DNA of 64,000 nucleotides from Tetrastigma voinierianum (taxonomy: Eukaryota; Streptophyta; Magnoliopsida; Vitales; Vitaceae). Positions 23,871 through 35,612 of the stretch are shown here, in pieces. The notes under the pieces are model-generated. The model did not search any database. It was not told the DNA's origin and saw only the letters and a list, made by a program, of their open reading frames with translations. The DNA is taken from assembly GCA_016808115.1 (NCBI GenBank), contig JAEQBH010001846.1, positions 186,001-250,000 on the forward strand. Direction: 5' to 3'. The position numbers and the translations under genes were made by a program. Each line of letters starts with the position of its first letter. Position 1 is the first letter of the stretch.

Positions 23871-25807
23871 ATATCAAGAAGCCTAAATAAGACTTTCTTC
23901 TCAATCCTAGCCTTTAAGGGCGTCGTCGTACGGTAAGCGTCACGCACGAAATGTGGTCCGCGGCGGAATTGAGCAAAAGCCGGTAGTGATAATCTCGCGC
24001 ATAAGGTATACGCTAAGTGCACATGCGGTAGTAGCCGCGATCAAACACAAATCAGGTGCGACATACGCATTAATACTGCACGAGATGTTTACGTCATGAA
24101 TGAGACTGACTCACGCGCACGTATGCGAGCCCTAGCGGGCTCTGACCTCAATATGTCATTGAGTCATATATCCCAGTCACTCAGGCTAGTCTGCATATGC
24201 ATAATCAAATGGCGGCAGCCTCAACGGTGTACAGATGACCCACGATATCCAGGGCCTCACTGCGAGGGCTCCATTGCAATCTGCAGTGTGATGGGCGACA
24301 AGTGTCCCAAGTCAGTCCCCTGACGTATGCATGACCCGAAGTCTATGCCCAGATGACATGACCGTGTGTCTTCTTTGAAGCGGCGAGAACTTCGGCTCAC
24401 GCCGCGGGTCTCTTACACCCATACAAAACTTTTCGGATCACACCACGGGTATCTTACACCCATGTTTTAGGCTTTTCACTTGAGGGGGTTAACAATCCCC
24501 TTCTTGCTTCGCCCAACACACATTAATTACATTTCTTTTTTTATGTTTTAAACGTGAGGCATTGCGGACGTGCGTCGTACGAAGCTCACTACCGATTTGC
24601 GACATGGTGAATACTGTTTACCATGCACCCACACATTCGGCGCGATGTGATATGCATATGAAATGAATGATGCTATGCATTTTCCTTCATGTTACATGTA
24701 TATATGAGTGCTACATGAAACATTTACATACCATAGATAATTATAATTTGTTTACATATAATTGACATTCATGCAATCCATGTTAATACATCAAATAGTA
24801 TATATTAACATGATTTTTACACACAACAACATGTTATTTAATATTTTACCACAATAACACACAAAATGACCCAATTCTCGGACCCACATAAAACAGGACA
24901 CCTCTTGTTCCTTCACGGTTCGTCACCAAATTATTGAGATACCAAAACACACCACAAAACCTAAAGACATCAGTCCTGGGATCAAAACCAAACCTCAATA
25001 CAGTCTAGGGCTCGAAAATAGTCGAAAATCACAGCCGGCTTAGTTAAGCAATCCACGAAAATTTGCTTTGACGTGTAACCGATCCGAAATTGACCAGACG
25101 TAAACCGGTCATGAAAATTCCCTAAAAATTTCTACACTCGGTCGAATTTTGAGGATTGAAATTTACCTTCGCGCCTCTAAGTAATCCCAAGCCATTAAAT
25201 GGTGCACAGGGTGAAAAACGCAGTAGGAAAATTCCCGCACCTCGTGGAGTTTGACGATACTCAATTTTGGTGCAGTGTTTCGGTGTGTGGATAAACTTTG
25301 CCTCTTACTCCGACAAAATCCTACGATTCGATTTCTATAGATCTGAGAAAGAAGCGAAGGGAAGAAAAAATAAAAAATATCTCTCTCATCACGCCCTCTT
25401 CTCTCCCACGTCGTTTGACTTTGTTGTGTTATTTTTTCGTTTTTATCTTTTTTATTTATTTATTTATTATTATTATTCTTATTATTATATTATTATTTGA
25501 ATATATGATTCATATTGCTTTATTCGGTCAGTTTCTACCGAAACAATTTATTTCTTTTCGGTTTATTTTATTTTTAAATAAACTTAGCGGCAGATTTCGG
25601 CTTGAGATTTTTGTACAATCTGGATTCACGAGTCATTGGCGACTTATCACCAGAAAATCGTAAAATATTGGGTGTCACCGGGTCGGCAAACTTTTCTAGG
25701 TCACTAGATTTCGCGAGACGAATTTAACGGCGTGATCCATTTCGTCATCCGAGATTTAGAAAATTTTACCATTTTTCGAAAATCTCTGATTTTCCTCGGG
25801 TTTCACA

Positions 25808-26655
25808 CTCCTCCCTTAAAAAAATTTGGCTCGAAATTCCTACGCCGCAACCATACGCAATCACGTGCATATGAAATACTGGCTGAATGCTACCACAAAT
25901 GACTAAAGAACGTGACTCCTCATCCTCAAATAAGAAGTGGATAGCTAGCACGCATCGCGTGTCCTCACGCCTCCCATGTTGCTCTTCCACCGGGTGTCGT
26001 CATAGCACCGCCAGCCTCATAGTCTTCAGATCGCAAAAACCCTCGGGTCTCTACTATCCATGATATGCACCGGTCCTCCTCAAAGGTCCATCCCATCTGG
26101 CAGATCAACAAAAAGCTCGCCCCAATCCACTACATGAGACTCCGATTTGAGTGTAGTTTTGAAGATCGAGACATGGAATAGTCGGTGACCACTGATAAAC
26201 TTTGGTGGTAATCGCCAACCTGGTGAAGCACCATACCCACCCCTCTGAGAGTGACCTCAAGGGCTCCAATATATCTCGACGATAGCTTCCCCGCTTGCTA
26301 AACCCGATCACTCATTTCTTAGCATAACTTTCAAGAAGACATGATCTCCCACCTCAACCTAGAGGTGTCGGCCGTGTGTCTAAGATAACTCTCTTCTGCC
26401 GCTCTAAGTCAGTGAGAAGACGCTGATATCATCTCCACCTCACCTGAGGTGTCACTAATCAACTCGACCAGCGGTGATTCCCTCCTACCTCAGCCCAACA
26501 AATCGAGATCGACATGGCCTCCCATATAATGCCTCATAGGGCGCCATCTGTATACTTGCCTGATAACTATTGTTATAGGCGAACTCGACCAAGGGAAAAT
26601 GCTCCTCCCAGGTACCCTTGAGATCCAGACACCTACACCGAACCTGTACCTGAAA
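25808..26655 (-). pseudogene. K partial internal region: chromodomain tail and part of integrase
   Basis: The purine tract is followed (minus strand) upstream by GVEEQHGR...FLFEDEE, a decayed version of the GVEEATWE...YPFLFEDE tail. The integrase piece at 26485-26655 reads CLDLKGTWEEHFPLVEFAY then NNSYQASIQMAPYEALYG. It stops abruptly at the truncated edge of LTR2 within the block that normally precedes LDLKG. RT, RNase H and the integrase N-terminus are missing from this copy. Confidence 0.78.
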
Positions 26656-28787
26656 GGGGGGGTCCCACGACGGGGTTAGCAAAGCCCAGTAGAGAAATGT
26701 CTCCTACATGGCCTACTTCCCATCTAAGTGCACATGCAATGGTCGCACAACGAATACACATCCACTCAAATGTCTACATGAATGTCATATGTCATGCATG
26801 AAATGTCATCATGCCCATATCCTGAGTCACTCACCGACTCCCTCACACATGCATATGCCAAGTGTGAAAACCGCCACTCAGACATTAATGACCCATGTAT
26901 TTGAGTCCCACCTACTTCCATTGCCCAATGCAAGTGCCACTTGGCAACCAACCCGTAGTCAATCCCGAATTCTATCACACAACCCGAAGTCTATGTGATA
27001 AACATGACCGTGTGTCTTCTTTCGGTAACAGAACTTTTCTGATCATACTCGTACGGTCTCTACACCCATATTACGTAACTTTTCTGATCACACCGCTGGT
27101 CTCTTACACCCATGTTCTGTGGCTTTTCACCGGTGGGGTTAATCTGCCCTCTTCGTCTCCGCCCCAACACACATTACTTATATTTATTTATTTTATTTTA
27201 TTTATTTTTAACCGTGAGACACCTATTAGACGCCTTCCAAAGATTTAGCTCACTACCCATTCATCAACAAACATGATTTGGTGACTACACCCATGCACAC
27301 ACACCCAACATACGCGATGTCCCCACAAGATACGCAATGCTAATGCCACCGTAGGTTCTCCCCATGCCATTTTGTATGATGCACACCATAGAACATTCTA
27401 CTCAACGCACTTCATGCCAAGTACCATGTAAACATATATAATTCACATCCGTTATGCTAATACATTTAAATACACATATATTAACATATCTGACACATAT
27501 ACAACATGTTATTAAATTGTCAACCATAACACACAAAAAAAACACTTCACATAAAATAACCATTCCCGGCCATGATAAAAAAATCTAGACTTAGTCCAGA
27601 AATTTTAGTCTCCTCGCTTTTAACTGGGCTAAAAATTTAGCTACACAAATCCTCACCTAAAAACCGTCTCAAAACAATTCACTATAAAATCGTATCAATC
27701 CTGGCTGTCCCGGATCGATCACTCATGGCCATCGACAAATTTCCAACACCTAATATATTTTTTTACCAATGTTATCATTTACCGCCGACAAAGAGTCTTA
27801 ATCAAAACCAATCTCAAAACCCATCATGCACGATCCGAAAACCGGCCACAACAAAGTCCAACATGCATTTTCCAATGGGGCCCCACACCAAAACCCAAAA
27901 TGATATCACCTTCAAAACTCCGGGTCCTTAAACTCGCTTTGAAAATGGGGCCTCATGGCTAAAATCCCGCCCCGTGAGCTTGCTCTAACCCACACAAACA
28001 TTTACTTACCCTTAAATAAAAGAACTGAGTAGGAGAAACCCCACCTCTGGAGCTGCGAAGCACCGAACTTTTCCATTCTTGGTACCTACTTGTACTTAAA
28101 TGAGTAGACCAATTTTAATTTCTGCCATCAACTTCTACCGCCTAACACCGTAAAAATTGGGACAACTTTTGCTTTTGGTTTTTTTCCTTCTCTTCTCCAC
28201 GCCCGTTTGTCTTCCTTTCTTCCTTTATAATGTTTTTTCTTTTCGCTTTCATTTTTCTAAGAACTCTTTTTTTTTTTTGCCTTCCTTTTCTATTTCTTCT
28301 CATCTCATTTCCTTTCTATTTTCTTCTTCTTAACATTTTCTCCCATTTGAATAATTATTGGATCAGAGGTCAAAGGAGGCAAGCTTCCTCCCCATTTCCT
28401 CAAGCCTATGTGTGGCAATCAATTTTCCTTCTTTTTCTTTTTATTCCTTATTCCCTTTATGACATCACACCCTGCGGCTCATCAGAGCCATCCCTTCAAG
28501 AGCACCACATGGCTTGGCAATTGTCACTCTCTTGGGGTGCCATGTGGCATCCCTTAATTACACCATGTGTCATTCGACACCACATGCCTCGAAAAACGTG
28601 AAATCCCGACTATCTCGGAATTCGACGAAATTCAACAGGGTAGCTAGATTTCGCGAAAAGATTCCAACGGTGAAGTCCGCTTCATCATCCGAGATCTAGA
28701 AAATTTCTAGGTTTTAGCCTGTACTATTTCGGCAAAATTACTGTTTTGTCCTTTTTTAGAAAAAATGAAATTTTCTCGGGTTTTACT
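26656..28787 (-). repeat. K LTR2, truncated at its 3' end
   Basis: It aligns with LTR3 from GAAAGGGGGGTCCCACGA (compare 32878), through CTAAGTGCACATGCAATGGTCGC, GACCGTGTGTCTTC, a T-rich stretch (28150-28370) and ...CTCGGGTTTTAC. The ~300 bp that would lie left of 26656 (32554-32875 in LTR3) are absent, so it never had a normal end here or lost it by recombination. Confidence 0.75.
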
Positions 28788-28800
28788 TTCCCCCTTAAAA
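28788..28800 (-). other. K polypurine tract
   Basis: The minus strand reads TTTTAAGGGGGAAAG just before LTR2 (GTAAAACCCGAG). Confidence 0.7.
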
Positions 28801-30400
28801 GAATTTCGTCCCGAAATTCCCACATACACACATAGACAACACATACATACAATCATTCAATTATCACATGACTAAACAACGTACCTTCATCTTCAAATAA
28901 GAAAGGATAGGCGGTACGCATCGTGTCCTCACGCTCCCAGGTTGCCTCCTCCACTCCTCGATGCTGCCATAGCACCTTTACTAACCTCACAGTCTTGCGT
29001 CGCAAAACCTGGTCTCGACTATCCATGATACTCACTGGTCCCTCCTCGAAGGTCCCAGATTCAGACAACAACAAAGCCGCCCCTAATCCACTACATGAGC
29101 CGATCTCGAGTGTATTCGAGTACGGGACACGGGAATACCAGCCATGAACACTGGAGAAACTCCTGGCGCACAGGCTAACCGGTAAGCACCATACCCACCT
29201 CCTCGAGTACCTCGTAGTGGCCCAATGCATTCCCTACGATACCTTCTCGTCAGCAAAACCTAATCACTTCATCTCTTGCAGATAACCTTCGCTAAGACAT
29301 GATCACCCACCTCAAACTCTAGAGGTCGTCGTCGTGTGTCGGCATAACTCTTCTACCGGCTCTAAGCCATGAGAAGACGCTTCCGTATCAAATCCACCTT
29401 CAGGTGACTCGAACTCCCACCGCTGGTAAAGCTCTCTCCCAATTTCTGGCCCAACAAATCGAGATCTAAGATGGCCCCCATATAATGCCTCATGTGGCGC
29501 CATTCGTATACTCACCGACAACTATTGTTATAGCGGACCAATCTGGCGGCAAATGTTCTCCTGGTACTACCTCGAGATCCAGGACGTGACGCCTCAAGAT
29601 GCCCTCTAACACCGTGATAATCCTTCTCTGACCGACCGACCTAATCGTTAGTCTATGGATGAAAAGCAGTACTCATCCTCAATTGTGTCCCCATGGCTCT
29701 CTAGAAACTCTTCCAGAATTGAGTTGTAAACCTGGGATCCCGATCAGATACTATGGAGATTGGCACTCCATGCAACCGTACAATCTCTCTCGTATACAAC
29801 TTATTAATTCTCCGCCAGGAAGGTCATCCGCACAACCAGAAAATGTGCCTAATTTAGTAAGCTACCACTATCACCCACACCGCATCGCGTTTTCCGACAA
29901 AACGTGGCGAGTCACAAAATCCATCGTGATATGTTCCCACTTCCACTCCGCTACCTCCAATGGCTGGAGTAGCCTTGCTGGCCTTTGATGCTCAACCTTA
30001 ATCTGTTGACACGTGAGACATCGTCGAACAAAATTCCCAACATGTCTCTTCATCCCGCTCCAAGACACCGGGCGACTTAAGATCATGATACATCTTCGCA
30101 TTTACCCGGATGCACCGCAAAACGAGCATCAATGGAATTCCCCGGCGATACGCCTTCACTTTCTCCAACTCCAAACCATACCGCCCCCCATCGAATACTA
30201 CCATCCGTGTGAATGGCCCAGCCCTTGTCACCCGTACCAGCCTGTACTCGATCCCTGATAGACATTATCTCAGCCCCCGCCTCAGACTCAATCACTCTAA
30301 TACTTAGTAGAAGGCGAGCTTTCACTAAACTCCCCAAAACACCCCGAGTTCGTTTCATCAGATCAGGTAGTTTAACGCCCACAAATTTCGAGCATCAACC
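28801..30400 (-). pseudogene. K integrase with chromodomain-like tail
   Basis: 28853-29230 encodes FEEGPVSIMDSRDQVLRRKT followed by VRLVKVLWQHRGVEEATWE and YPFLFEDE, a well-preserved chromodomain-like tail. 29312-29521 gives IRMAPHEALYGGHLRSRFVG (integrase core end). 29871-30101 gives GMKRHVGNFVRRCLTCQQIK, HQRPARLLQPL and WKWEHITMDFV, the zinc-binding module and start of the core. Several frameshifts separate these blocks. The conserved order identifies a Tekay/Del-like integrase. Confidence 0.85.
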
Positions 30401-30747
30401 ACTCCAGTGGAAGCCATTATTCAGCCAAGACTTCGGACTTTCGATCGAGTGCATCGGGCCACCACATTTGCCTTACCGCCAAAGATGGTACCGCAAAGTG
30501 AAGTCATAATCCTCCGTATATTCCATCCATCTCGTGCTGGGTCTCATATCGAGGTCCTGAGTAAAGATATACTCGACTTTGCGGGTCCGAAAATTTCGAA
30601 TTGCTCACCATATAAATGTTTAGCAGCCACATTCAAAGCGAAGACTATAACTCGCCAACTCCATGTCATGCGTGAGGTAATCTCGCCATGGTTCTTTAAT
30701 CGCATGAACCATGGTGCCACACTCTCCCTGACTACATCGTACACATC
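30401..30747 (-). pseudogene. K RNase H domain
   Basis: The minus-strand frame 30544-30744 reads VIVFALNVAAKHLYGEQFEI followed by a degraded F.D.KSS region, matching A..VFALK.WRHYLYGE.FEVFTDHKSLKY. The following R.RRWMEY block is out of frame. The long plus-strand frame over the same place (30407-30952) is antisense to it and is not a gene. Confidence 0.72.
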
Positions 30748-31595
30748 CTACCATTCTCGAGGCATCACAATGATATCAGGAAAATCCCCCGTCCCTTCCG
30801 GGGACTCATCGACAGGAGCCGATGTAAGCCTCCTTTTTAACTCTTGGAATGCCCTCTCACACGAGTCATTCCACTCATACTTGACCTCCTTCCGGGTCAA
30901 TCTAGTCATAAGTGCAGCTAATCGAGAGAAGTCCTCAATGAACCTCCTATAATACCATGCCAATCTTAAGAAACTACGCATTCAAGACCCGACTTCGGCC
31001 TCTCCCAACTCATACCACCTACCTTCTCAAGGCTCCATCGACACACCTGAAATTGACACTACGTGTCCCAAATGAATTTCACCTCAAGAAGACAAAACTC
31101 ACACTTTTACTCGTAACTCGTATACAACCGATGATCCCCGAAAGTGCCCTCAAGAACAATCCCTCAAACGATCCCCCGAGCGTTCTCCTCTACTGGGGAG
31201 TATATCAAGATGTCGCAACAAAGACCATAACAAACTGATCCAAATAGGGTTTAAATACCTTATGCATGAGATCCATGAATGCCGCCGGCACATCTGGCCA
31301 ATCCGAAGGTATCACTCAGAACTCAAATGCCCATACCGCTGGGCCCTAAACGCCTGCCAGTGATATCCGCCCTCCCTAATCCCTCAACTTCTTATGACAA
31401 CTGCACGGCATTTATCTGTGAATAGACATGCGCCTCTCTTAACCGGATTAACAATCATCAATCCTCGGTAATGGATACCGATTCTTGATCGTAACCCTGT
31501 TCAACTGATGATAGTCGATACATAGGCGAAGGGTCTTATCCTTCTTTTTCACAAATAGAACCGGAGCGCCCCAAGGTGAAGTACTCGGTCTCTAT
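30748..31595 (-). pseudogene. K reverse transcriptase, fused upstream to gag
   Basis: 30748-30981 encodes the RT C-terminus: FLRLAWYYRRFIEDFSRLAA then TRKEVKYEWNDSCERAFQEL. The N-terminal end reads STSPWGAPVLFVKKKDKTLR on the minus strand at ~31590-31530. The catalytic FVDDILIY block near 31215 has a frameshift. Immediately upstream of STSPWG the sequence becomes gag (…MAMAIE), so protease, zinc knuckle and the RT N-terminus are missing. Confidence 0.78.
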
Positions 31596-32229
31596 GGCCA
31601 TGGCCGTCCTAACCATAGCGTCCATATCTTGCAAGAGAAGTCCCATAATCTTGCCCCTGATGGACAGTCTCGCACTATCCCTCAAATCTCTCACCTCGCT
31701 AGATCCGTGGCCACATAGTCATCCGCGCAAAACTGGGTTAGCTTATAAACCTACCATACTCCAAGATCACATGTCTCCCCGCCTAAGTCTAGCAACTCTG
31801 CCTTGACATGCCCGGGCAGACGCCGGAAAGAACCCTGCTCTCATAAAGAGCTCTCTGAAATCTACCCAAGTCATCGGCTCCACATTTCTAGAGGTCTTCA
31901 CCCAATCCCACCAGTCAGTGATTCACCCGCTATCGAAAAGCCGCAATCCATCCAGCAACATGCACTCTACGGCCTCCAATACCCTTCCTTCAATCTAATC
32001 CAACCAATGATCAGCTACCAATGGGTCCCCTCATTCCCTGAATGTTGGGGGATGATGTGCCTTAAACCTTTGGAGGTTACTCATTCCACCCCGACTTCCT
32101 ACACACCACAGCCTGCATAATAAGGTGAACCCGCTGCTCATGTCTCCCATAAAGCATATGGTGGCAAAACAAAGGCGGTGGGCCATAATCCTGTGGACGA
32201 CCTCTGCATCCTCGTCCGCGACTAGCCAT
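31596..32229 (-). pseudogene. K gag N-terminus and capsid
   Basis: The start ATG at 32229-32227 gives MASRGRG, as in element A. FKAHHPPTFRE and DPLVADHWLD-like sequence near 32040-31990 are the Retrotrans_gag opening. MTWVDFRELFMRAGFFPASA near 31860-31800 and LSIRGKIMGLLLQ near 31665 complete the capsid. It has no zinc knuckle, because the reading passes straight into RT near 31595. Confidence 0.78.
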
Positions 32230-32553
32230 CTACACCTGTCAAGCACAAAATCTGAGATTTCTTGTGCCACAAGTCATTAGTGACACGTAGAGGCACACAC
32301 CAATAAATAGCGCCTCAAACACCTATGATCATGCTCTAACTCTAATGCCTGAGCTTTCTCCATATATATCAAATCATGCATAAATGCACACAACATGTTA
32401 TACACCGTAGCACACATAAAAACACAATACATGCAGTGTTTTAATCCTTCCCATGATCATTTAGGTAATCGCATGGTTCAAACCCCGACATTAAGTTATG
32501 ATGTTCATAATGCATTAACACCTAATGACCATGGCCTAAACCCAAGTCCTCAA
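32230..32553 (-). other. K leader; primer-binding site not recognisable
   Basis: About 320 bp between the gag start and LTR3. The expected TGGTATCAGAGC at the LTR edge has decayed beyond recognition. I see no gene. Confidence 0.45.
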
Positions 32554-34964
32554 TGACATAAATACACCCACACCCCTATCCCTGGTCCTACTGGGACAAC
32601 CGCCAACCTGGCGGAAACCAGTAGATATCGGGTGTCCCAATATCACACTCATTTGTCTCATATATTGAGACCCATTCCAGCATATTTAATTCACAAATAT
32701 ACAAAAATATATGATAATATTAATCAATGTACCCATTTACTCTCGCCTGAGTATAACAAAAAGGCATGGTATGTTTTGCCAGAATATAATACATGACAAA
32801 AAAAAAAAAACGAAGTTCCTCATCCTGGCTCATCCCGCATGTCCCATATGCGTAAGACACTGCACGGACCAGACCGAAAGGGGGTCCCACGATCGCGAGC
32901 AAAGCCCACAGGAAATGAATCCTAACAGGGCATTTTCATCTAAGTGCACATGCAATGGTCGCACAACAAATACACATCCACTACAAATGTCTACATGAAT
33001 GTCATATGTCATGCATGAAATGGGTCATCATGCCCATATCCCGGAAAGTCACTCACCGACTCCTCACACATGGCGCGCCAGCGGTGAAAACCACACCGGC
33101 ATTACTAACGACCCATGTATCGGGAGCCCCCCACCGCTCCATTACCCAATGCAAGTGCCAATGGCAACCAATCCTCAGCCATCCTCGAATTTAAATACAC
33201 AAACCAAGTCTGTGATAATCACGACCGTGTGTCTTCTTTCGGGGCAACAAAACTTTTGATCACACCGCTGGTATCTTACACCACGTTTCTAGGTTTTTCA
33301 CCTCAGGGGTTAACGGTCCCCTTCGCCCGCCCAACAATACTTATTTATATATTTATTTATTTTATTTATTTTATTTAACCGTGAGACATCTATTGGACGT
33401 CGTCCAAAGTACGAGCTCACTACCCATTCATCAACAATGATGATGGGTGACCACACCCATGCACACACACCCAACATAATGTGATGTCCTTGTGCATATG
33501 CAATGCTAATGCCATTGCAGGTTCTCATGTTACCTGTATGATGCACCACATGTTTATTCTACTAATCGCATTTCATGCCAAGTACCATGTAAACATATAT
33601 AATTCACATCCATTATGTTAATACATTTAAATACACATATATTAACATATCTGACACATATACAACATGTTATTAAATTGTCAACCATAACATACAAAAA
33701 AAACACTTCACATTAAATAACTATTCCTGCCATAATAAAAATCTAGATCTTCTAGTCCGTAAATTTTAGTCTTCGTTTAACGGCTAAAAATTTGTACCAC
33801 AACCGACCCGAAACTGCCTCGGAAAAACAACTTCACTATAAACTGATAACACCGGCCGATCCCGATCACTACCCATGGCTACTATACTCTAACACCTAAT
33901 ATATTTTTACCAATTTATCAATTTTACCGCCTTGACAAAGATCACCTAATTGAAACCAATCTCAAAACTCGTCATGCACGGCCCAAAAAACTGCCACACC
34001 AGTCCAACATGTGCATTTTCCAAAGAACCCGCACTAAACCGCCAGATAATGACCTTCAAAACCCGCAAGGTCTCTGATCGTCCGAAAACAATTTCATGGG
34101 CTAAAATCCCATCCCGTGGACTGGGTTTCTAACCCACACTACCATTTACTTAATTCTTTAAATAAAAAAGGAATCCGGAAAGTAGGAGAAAACCTCTTAC
34201 CTCTTGGTGCGTGAAGCACCGAATCCTTCCGTTCTTGGTACCTACTCGTAGCTCTAGTCGAGTAGATCAACTTTAATTCTCGGGCTACCGAACTTCGGTC
34301 GTTAGAACACCGTAAAAAAAATTAGACAACTTTGTTTTTGTTTTTTTTCTCTTTTTTTCCTTCTTCTTTGTTCCTCCTTTCTTTTCCTTTTATAATGTTT
34401 TTTTTTTTTTTCATTTTCCTTTCCTTTCTAAGAACTCCTTTTTTTTTTTTTTTTTGCCTTTTCTATTTTCTCTTTCTTATCTCATTTCCCTTTCATTTTC
34501 TCTTTCTCCTTAACATTTTCTCCCATTTTGAATCATTATCGACTCAGATGGTCAAAGGAGGCAATTTCCACCCCATTTCCTCAAGCTTCATGTGTGGCCA
34601 TTAATTTTCCTTCTTTTTCTTTTATTCCTTATTCCCCTTTTATGACATCACACTCCCATGTGACTCATTCTGAGCCATCCCTTCCAAGAAAGACCACACG
34701 GCTCGGGCACTGTCACTTCGGGGGTGCCATGTGGCATCCCCACTATACCATGTCATACACCCCACGCCCTCGAAAAACGTGAACCCGACCGTTCCCGGGA
34801 ATTCCATGAAAATTCAATAGTAGCTAGATTCACTATATTCCATTCCAAAGGTGAAGTCCGCCCATCATCCTCAGATCTAGAAAATTTCGTGTTTTAGCTC
34901 ACTATTCGCAAAATTACTGTTTTGCCATTTTTCAGAAAAAATGAAATTTTCTCAGGTTTTACAC
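32554..34964 (-). repeat. K LTR3 (outer 5' LTR, ~2.4 kb)
   Basis: It ends CTCAGGTTTTACA at 34964 followed by the CCCTA duplication. It shares TTGTCTCATATATTGAG, GGTCCCACGA, TCTACATGAATGTCATATG, the GACCGTGTGTCTTC block and T-rich tracts (34330-34510) with LTR1 and LTR2. It has a single ACTTTTGATCACACCG.TGG unit where LTR1 and LTR2 have two. Confidence 0.78.
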
Positions 34965-34969
34965 CCTAT
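34965..34969. repeat. Target-site duplication CCCTA, right copy (composite K)
   Basis: Exact match to 20979-20983. Confidence 0.85.
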
Positions 34970-35370
34970 ATGGAGGTAATCCCGGTAGCTCTTTCAAAAA
35001 AACATCCTCAAACTCATAAACCACCCGGCGCACTAACTCCCCGTTAGCTCGCCTCCAGGCTCACAACCAACCCATCAACCACTGCGCTACCCAGAGTCAT
35101 ACGCGCCGAGGTAAAGCACCGTGCCATCTCCCCGAAACATAATATTAAACATCGCTCAGGTAAAGAATCTCCTACAATCACAATCAATGATGACTCACTA
35201 TGCCTTCAACTAGTCCATCCTAAGGATGACATCAAACTCCGACATGTCCATGACCCTTAGGTCCACAGTGAGTAGGATCTCGGAGATCTCTAACTCACAG
35301 TCCCGACATATCATGCTCATTTATTTTCCGAACCCCTAAGGTTATGTTCTCTAACCCTAGTGTTCTTCGT
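34970..35370 (-). pseudogene. Element J protease and protease/RT linker remnant
   Basis: The minus strand reads DLRVMDMSEFDVILRMD (protease C-terminal block; the usual GMDWL is RMD then a stop), then after a frameshift VRRVVYEFEDVFLKELPGLP, the linker that precedes gypsy RT. It stops at the K insertion. Upstream (toward 35370) there is no DSGA and no gag. Confidence 0.75.
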
Positions 35371-35612
35371 TTTCTATATACAACCTATCATGGATATTAT
35401 CCACACAAGATCTAACACACATTATGTAACACAATCATCCCACAGCGATTCAAAAAATGCACAATGAATACTTTGATACCAAGCTATGACGCTGATATCA
35501 GACATCGAACCCTAGGCATTCATAACCTAAGCTCTGTACTATAACCGCATGTCCTAAACCTATGCCCACCAAGCCCTAGGTACTCATATACCTAAGCTCT
35601 GATACCAAACTA
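35371..35612 (-). other. Element J leader and primer-binding site
   Basis: TGGTATCAGAGC on the minus strand at 35607-35596 is a perfect initiator Met tRNA primer site next to the LTR. The leader contains two near-repeats of CCTAGG.ATTCAT...CCTAAGCTCTG (35510 and 35575), the second overlapping the primer site, and TTTGATACCAAGCTATGACG at 35472, a partial copy of the same junction. No gene is seen. Confidence 0.75.

Larger units (their letters stand above)
20984..25807 (-). repeat. K LTR1 (outer LTR, interrupted by L and E1)
   Basis: The left end TGTGACACCTATCCCGGG, then TCATTTGTCTCATATATTGAG (21060) matches LTR3 at 32650. The match resumes near 23880 with CTAAGTGCACATGC (24014), GACCGTGTGTCTTCTTT and ACTCACCGACT-like blocks, ending GGGTTTCACA at 25807. 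The gap is filled by L plus E1. Removing them gives an LTR of about 2.2 kb. Confidence 0.72.
20984..34964 (-). mobile_element. Composite K: gypsy chromovirus with three LTRs
   Basis: Order in the window: LTR1 (20984-25807, with nested L and E1), a partial internal region (25808-26655: chromodomain and part of integrase), truncated LTR2 (26656-28787), full-length-style internal region (28788-~32553: chromodomain to gag), LTR3 (32554-34964). The whole unit is bounded by perfect CCCTA duplications, so LTR1 and LTR3 act as its outer LTRs. This fits unequal recombination between related copies, or one copy inside another followed by deletion. It sits in the protease/RT linker of J. Confidence 0.78.

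Noticed and set aside
25267..25663. Phe/Tyr/Ile-rich 121-codon plus-strand frame
   Set aside because: AT- and TTTA-rich part of K LTR1, low complexity, no motif.
30407..30952. 181-codon plus-strand open frame, the longest in the window
   Set aside because: It is antisense to the RNase H and RT C-terminus of K, which have clear family motifs on the minus strand.
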